Assembly (NCBI RefSeq): GCF_000188695.1
Contig: NW_004754907.1
Span: 187,072-208,824, forward strand
Reading direction: 5' to 3'
DNA from: Salpingoeca rosetta
Taxonomy: Eukaryota > Opisthokonta > Choanoflagellata > Craspedida > Salpingoecidae
DNA length: 21,753 bases
The translations under genes and the position numbers were made by a program. The notes beneath the pieces are model-generated. The model was not told the DNA's origin. It saw nothing but the letters and a program-made list of their open reading frames with translations, and did no database searches. Shown here in pieces: positions 19,281 to 21,753 of this stretch. The stretch's first letter is position 1; each line of letters begins with the position of its first letter.

Positions 19281-20675
19281 GTTCGGTGATGAGAGTGGTG
19301 GGGATGGCGGTGGTGACACGGCTTCTTCTGATCATCGTGATGGTAACAAGACAGCTGCATCGGTAACGAAAGCAGGCACCGTTGCGTCAACTGCTGAGGC
19401 AGATGCAACTGCGCCCAAGAATGATGGTGACGACGACGGCGACGATGATGATGACGACGAATGGGTGATGATTGAAGTTGAGGAGAGCGCGGTGCTTGAC
19501 AACCACTACTCCGTGTCGTACTTATCAACGCAGGTGTCACGTGTCGAGTCGACTGAAGCACCCGAGGGCGATGCTGCGAGTTCAAAGCAGCACGTCGGCG
19601 CCCACGCCACCCCCGCTGTCACTCCTGGCGATCGGCAGAGCAGCAGGCGACGGAGCACGAGCGCCAAGAAAGAGCGAAGCAGCAGCACCACCAGCCACGG
19701 CGACAATGATGGTGGCAAGCAGAGGAAGGCTAGTACTGGCAGCGCCAATGGTAGGCGTCGCAACAACAGCAACAGCTCGAGCACCAGCAAGAACAGCAGC
19801 AAGAGCAAGCAGCCGTCTCGCATGCCCACCATCACCAGCACCACCGTACATGCAGGCAACGCTGATCACGCCAGTGCTGCCAGTGCTGAGTGGCCCGCAG
19901 GTGTTGCCCAGGCGAGCGCGCACCCGCAGCCAAGCCAGATTCTGCTGGGCATTGCGCTGGATGGCGGGGAAGGGAGCGAGGTTGAGGTGCGGGATGGGGT
20001 GGAGGTGCGACGTGTGCGGGCGCTCATCTCCCTCAACAACAACGTCACCGACGCCGCCATCAAGCAGCAGATTGACGACCTGCGTGTGCGTCTGGAGGCG
20101 AGGATGCAAACCATGTCACAGCACACACGCGACAACAAGGACGAAATCAGCGCTCTCAAAGCACGCGTGCACGAGGTGTGGTGTGTACGTGTGTGTGCGT
20201 TGTGCTGTGTTATGTGTGTTGTGTGTGCTGTGTGAGCTCATGTGTGTGTGTGTGTGTGTTTGCATGTGTGGGTGTGGGCGCGCGCGTGTGTTGTGTATGT
20301 GTGGGTGTGTGCTGTGTTGCATTGCGTAATTTCCACCGTGAGATGTGTACACGGGCATGTTACCTCTGCGTGCCCGTGCCTGTCCACCCTCGCTTTTCAC
20401 TTGGACTGATAACCAGCACCACATGACCCTCCTCCACACATTGCATTAGCTTGAGCTTGCGACGAAGAACACGCGTCCGCGTGCAGGAAATCGCTGCCAC
20501 ATTTCCCGACGCGCACACGGACACACACGCGCGCGTGCGCACCGCCGTCAGCGAAGTATGTGGACTGGCAGACAGCAAGGTGGGATGGTTGTTCGGTGTG
20601 ATGATTGCACATCGCTCGTCTATTCTAATGCGTTTGACATGGTGTCTCGTTTGTCTAAAGTTTCCTGACACACCG

Positions 20676-20706
<31 letters not shown>

Positions 20707-21249
20707 TGACTCGGTTTGACACGCGTTTTCCTTTGCCTCAATCGTGCAACAACACACACACGCACACATGCACCAACTCAAACATACAAACATCGCAACA
20801 CTTCAAACACTTGCAGAGTTTGAGCACGTGCTGTCGTGGGACGATCTGGTGACAGCGAGCGAGCCGCTCACACGCGACACAGTGCACACACGCACGTATT
20901 CGGACATTGTTCGAGGTGGCAGTGATGATGTTGGCACCATGCGTGTTGTCAAGTGCTTTCTCCTCTCCAACGAATCAGCAAAGTTTCTCGCATACTCCAA
21001 GCGACACGTACGAATGGGCCGAAGTTGCCGTGTGTGGTGTATGTGCGTTGTGCATGCTGCTTATGCGCGTTTGCGTTACATGTGTCATGTGTGGGGCTGC
21101 GAAAGGTCGAGAGCACTGCATCTTGCTCCAACACCTTCTTACCATCACGATCATCATCGGCACCATCAGGGCGTCAGTGCGGACTGTGATCGCCCGCGCC
21201 GCTGTACACGCGTCACCCTCCTCATCAAACCAGACGCCATGCACGCATG
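15240..21249 (+). CDS. Gene B: paralog of gene A with MH1-like module, zinc ribbon, GDLL module, poly-Asp and coiled coil (3' end open)
   Basis: Exons: 15240-about 15489, 15675-15798, 16001-16206, 16388-16465, 16684-16977, 17286-17903, 18065-18146, 18350-18481, 18649-18711, 19071-20175, 20487-20555, 20819-21007, 21170-21249. This gives at least 1096 residues without a stop. Phases join throughout. The first donor (15490) and the exon 12 acceptor (20819, an AG just after a CAG) are the weak points. The ATG at 15240 is in frame and aligns with the gene A start (both about 38-40 residues before the shared ALDMF/AMDLF). Domains: MH1-like (43-165), S/Q/H-rich linker, zinc ribbon (510-529), glycine-rich/GDLL module (550-635), acidic linker with 28 Asp, WPAGVAQA block and coiled coil (890-985), unrecognised tail. 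The role is unknown; a paralogous regulator that may associate with gene A protein through the coiled coil is inference. Confidence 0.75.
15366..16206 (+). other. Gene B MH1-like Cys/His zinc module (exons 1-3)
   Basis: C56-P-T-C59-P-K-N-N-C64-T-H66 in exon 1. Exon 2 holds SKRRTSTHAFFKELL, FPITDELL and SC120DYGI. Exon 3 holds RVC136VHPYH141YAV, then a helical segment (EAEVFQILVRECRRMGF). VCVHPYHY is close to the VCVNPYHY signature of Smad MH1. The intron after YGI has the same place and phase as in gene A, while gene A introns 1 and 4 are absent here. Confidence 0.62.
15864..15988 (+). repeat. CACT (TCAC) tetranucleotide array in gene B intron 2
   Basis: About 125 bp of CACT units with a short CA interruption at about 15911-15927. 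It ends just before the acceptor at 16000 and has no pyrimidine tract of its own. Confidence 0.95.
16212..16260 (+). repeat. GT microsatellite at the gene B intron 3 donor
   Basis: A GT run beginning within about 10 bp of the donor at 16207. Confidence 0.93.
16388..17850 (+). other. Gene B Gln/Ser/His/Pro-rich linker (exons 4-6)
   Basis: Exon 4 gives ALQHHQPQQQHLPQS. Exon 5 has a Ser run, a basic patch (RSPRRTGPIR; a possible nuclear localisation signal) and then WSDIFDIPPG. Exon 6 has QQQPQFQQQ-type repeats (about 17465-17590) and a Ser/Pro-rich tract. It is the counterpart of gene A exon 6 but shorter and split by two introns. Confidence 0.8.
17850..18146 (+). other. Gene B four-cysteine zinc ribbon and ADIAYLFPK block (exons 6-7)
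   Basis: NCPSCGMLQVVFNVS is spliced to CKCFQCGADL, giving C510-x2-C513-x12-C526-x2-C529, followed by GADIAYLFPKLRASE. The knuckle spacing differs by two residues from gene A. An extra Cys (524) is present only here. Confidence 0.72.
18350..19131 (+). other. Gene B glycine-rich VVG/GDLL module (exons 8-10 start)
   Basis: EEGDVVGLFSAAGGRLVIER, VVCGVISRSAHT, then HIDLVCMFG, then ETKVGGPVKTGDLLYTGP. It matches gene A residue for residue in layout and splice phases. The intron between exons 9 and 10 (359 bp) contains the long TGG run. Confidence 0.55.
18745..18796 (+). repeat. TGG trinucleotide run (about 17 units) in gene B intron 9
   Basis: G-rich on the sense strand, starting about 35 bp after the donor. 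Gene A intron 17 has a similar but shorter run, so this is a recurring intronic repeat type rather than inherited homology. Confidence 0.92.
19195..19278 (+). repeat. Coding (GAT)28 tract, poly-aspartate
   Basis: A pure GAT run in frame in exon 10 encodes 28 consecutive Asp (residues 658-685). All codons are identical, so this is a microsatellite expansion likely to vary in length. Confidence 0.97.
19891..20175 (+). other. Gene B WPAGVAQA block and coiled coil (exon 10 end)
   Basis: Residues about 890-985: WPAGVAQA, ILLGIALDGGEGSEVEV, then AAIKQQIDDL, continuing as RVRLEARMQTMSQHTRDNKD with heptad character. It is identical to gene A up to IDDL and then diverges completely, although both continuations look like coiled coil. 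Confidence 0.7.
20487..21249 (+). other. Gene B divergent tail (exons 11-13)
   Basis: EIAATFPDAH... (exon 11), FEHVLSWDDLVTASEPLTRD... and MRVVKCFLLSNESAKFLAY (exon 12), then CTRVTLLIKPDAMHAW (exon 13). No resemblance to gene A and no recognised family. The frame is open and the phases fit, but with no paralog to check against, the exon limits are less certain than upstream. Confidence 0.5.
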
Positions 21250-21274
21250 GTGAGGCCAGCGGTCTTCTTCGCTA

Positions 21275-21276
<2 letters not shown>

Positions 21277-21347
<71 letters not shown>

Positions 21348-21359
21348 TGTGTGTGTGTG
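21277..21359 (+). repeat. GT microsatellite in the last visible intron
   Basis: A GT tract with one TA and one GA interruption, starting about 27 bp after the donor at 21250. Confidence 0.95.
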
Positions 21360-21490
21360 CGAGTGAGTGTGGTGTGTATTTCCGCAAGAGAGTGGCTGCT
21401 CGTCTGTGTCGTTTGCTTATGCCACGAGATACATTCACCTCCCCAACTTTCCTCATACCGCGGCTGCGCGTTGCTTTGCGTCACAAACAG

Positions 21491-21578
21491 GGAATTGGGA
21501 GAGGACATTCCCGATGATGAGCTTAAGGCGATGATTGAGGAGTTTGACCAGGACAACGACGGAGAGAGTGAGGAAGAC
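21491..21578 (+). CDS. EF-hand exon, centrin/calmodulin-like (last visible exon of gene B, or of a separate gene)
   Basis: After an AACAG acceptor the exon reads ELGEDIPDDELKAMIEEFDQ then DNDGE. This is the E-helix and Ca2+-loop start (D1, D3, D5, G6) of an EF-hand, close in style to the last EF-hand of centrins and calmodulins (ELGxxxxDEELxxMIxEADxDxDGE). Joining it to 21249 is phase-consistent (split Trp codon). The loop end is unclear: a donor at 21568 would give DGE plus a split codon, one at 21579 gives GESEED, and neither supplies the usual Glu at loop position 12 within the window. If functional it would bind Ca2+; it may instead be a captured or decayed fragment. Confidence 0.5.
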
Positions 21579-21753
21579 GTAGCTTGTGCGTGTGTGTGCA
21601 TCTGTGTGTTGTATGTTGCCATGATGGTGCTGTCTTATGACCGTTTGATGTCTGTTTGAAGTGTTCTATGAATAACATGGTGTCGACATGGTGTTGACAA
21701 TGCGCCATATCTGCCAATGCTTCCATCGCAGTCGCTCACCCCTCAACCCTGTC

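Overview
The window is nuclear DNA of an intron-dense, moderately GC-rich eukaryote. Coding signal is cut into 25 exons in one gene, with GT donors (GTGCGT, GTACGC, GTGAGT, GTAAGT) and pyrimidine-CAG acceptors. Introns of roughly 150-600 bp carry long GT or CA microsatellites. A unicellular holozoan such as a choanoflagellate would fit, but that is inference; no species can be named from the sequence. I see no tRNA, rRNA, CRISPR array or autonomous transposon.

Layout: (1) 33-1162, minus strand: the 5' part of a gene for an RGG-box protein with tandem CCCH zinc fingers resembling ZC3H3. It runs off the left edge. (2) 1163-2086: divergent intergenic region. (3) 2087-14186, plus strand: a complete 25-exon gene ('gene A'). 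Every splice phase closes and the exon lengths add to 6255 nt, giving 2084 aa. (4) 14187-15239: intergenic, with a GT tract and a triple CACGTG cluster. (5) 15240 to at least 21249, plus strand: a paralogous gene ('gene B'), traced through 13 exons and open at the right edge. A centrin/calmodulin-like EF-hand exon at 21491-21578 can be spliced to it in frame.

Genes A and B share one architecture. An N-terminal Cys/His module ends in a [IV]C[IV][NH]PxHY signature that closely recalls the zinc-binding MH1 domain of Smad proteins. A glutamine/serine-rich linker follows, then a four-cysteine zinc ribbon (CPSC...CFQC) attached to a conserved ADIAYLFPK block. Next is a glycine-rich module ending in VGGPVKTGDLLYTGP, then an acidic low-complexity linker, and a block beginning WPAGVAQA that leads into a coiled coil. 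After that the two diverge: A has a long, probably beta-trefoil-like C-terminus and B has an unrelated tail with the possible EF-hand. The shared block is 145/146 identical at DNA level although neighbouring shared domains have diverged, which points to recent gene conversion.

The most unusual things here are the tandem MH1-like/zinc-ribbon paralogs, their conversion tract, and a compositionally foreign segment of about 300 bp with several inverted repeats inside intron 5 of gene A.
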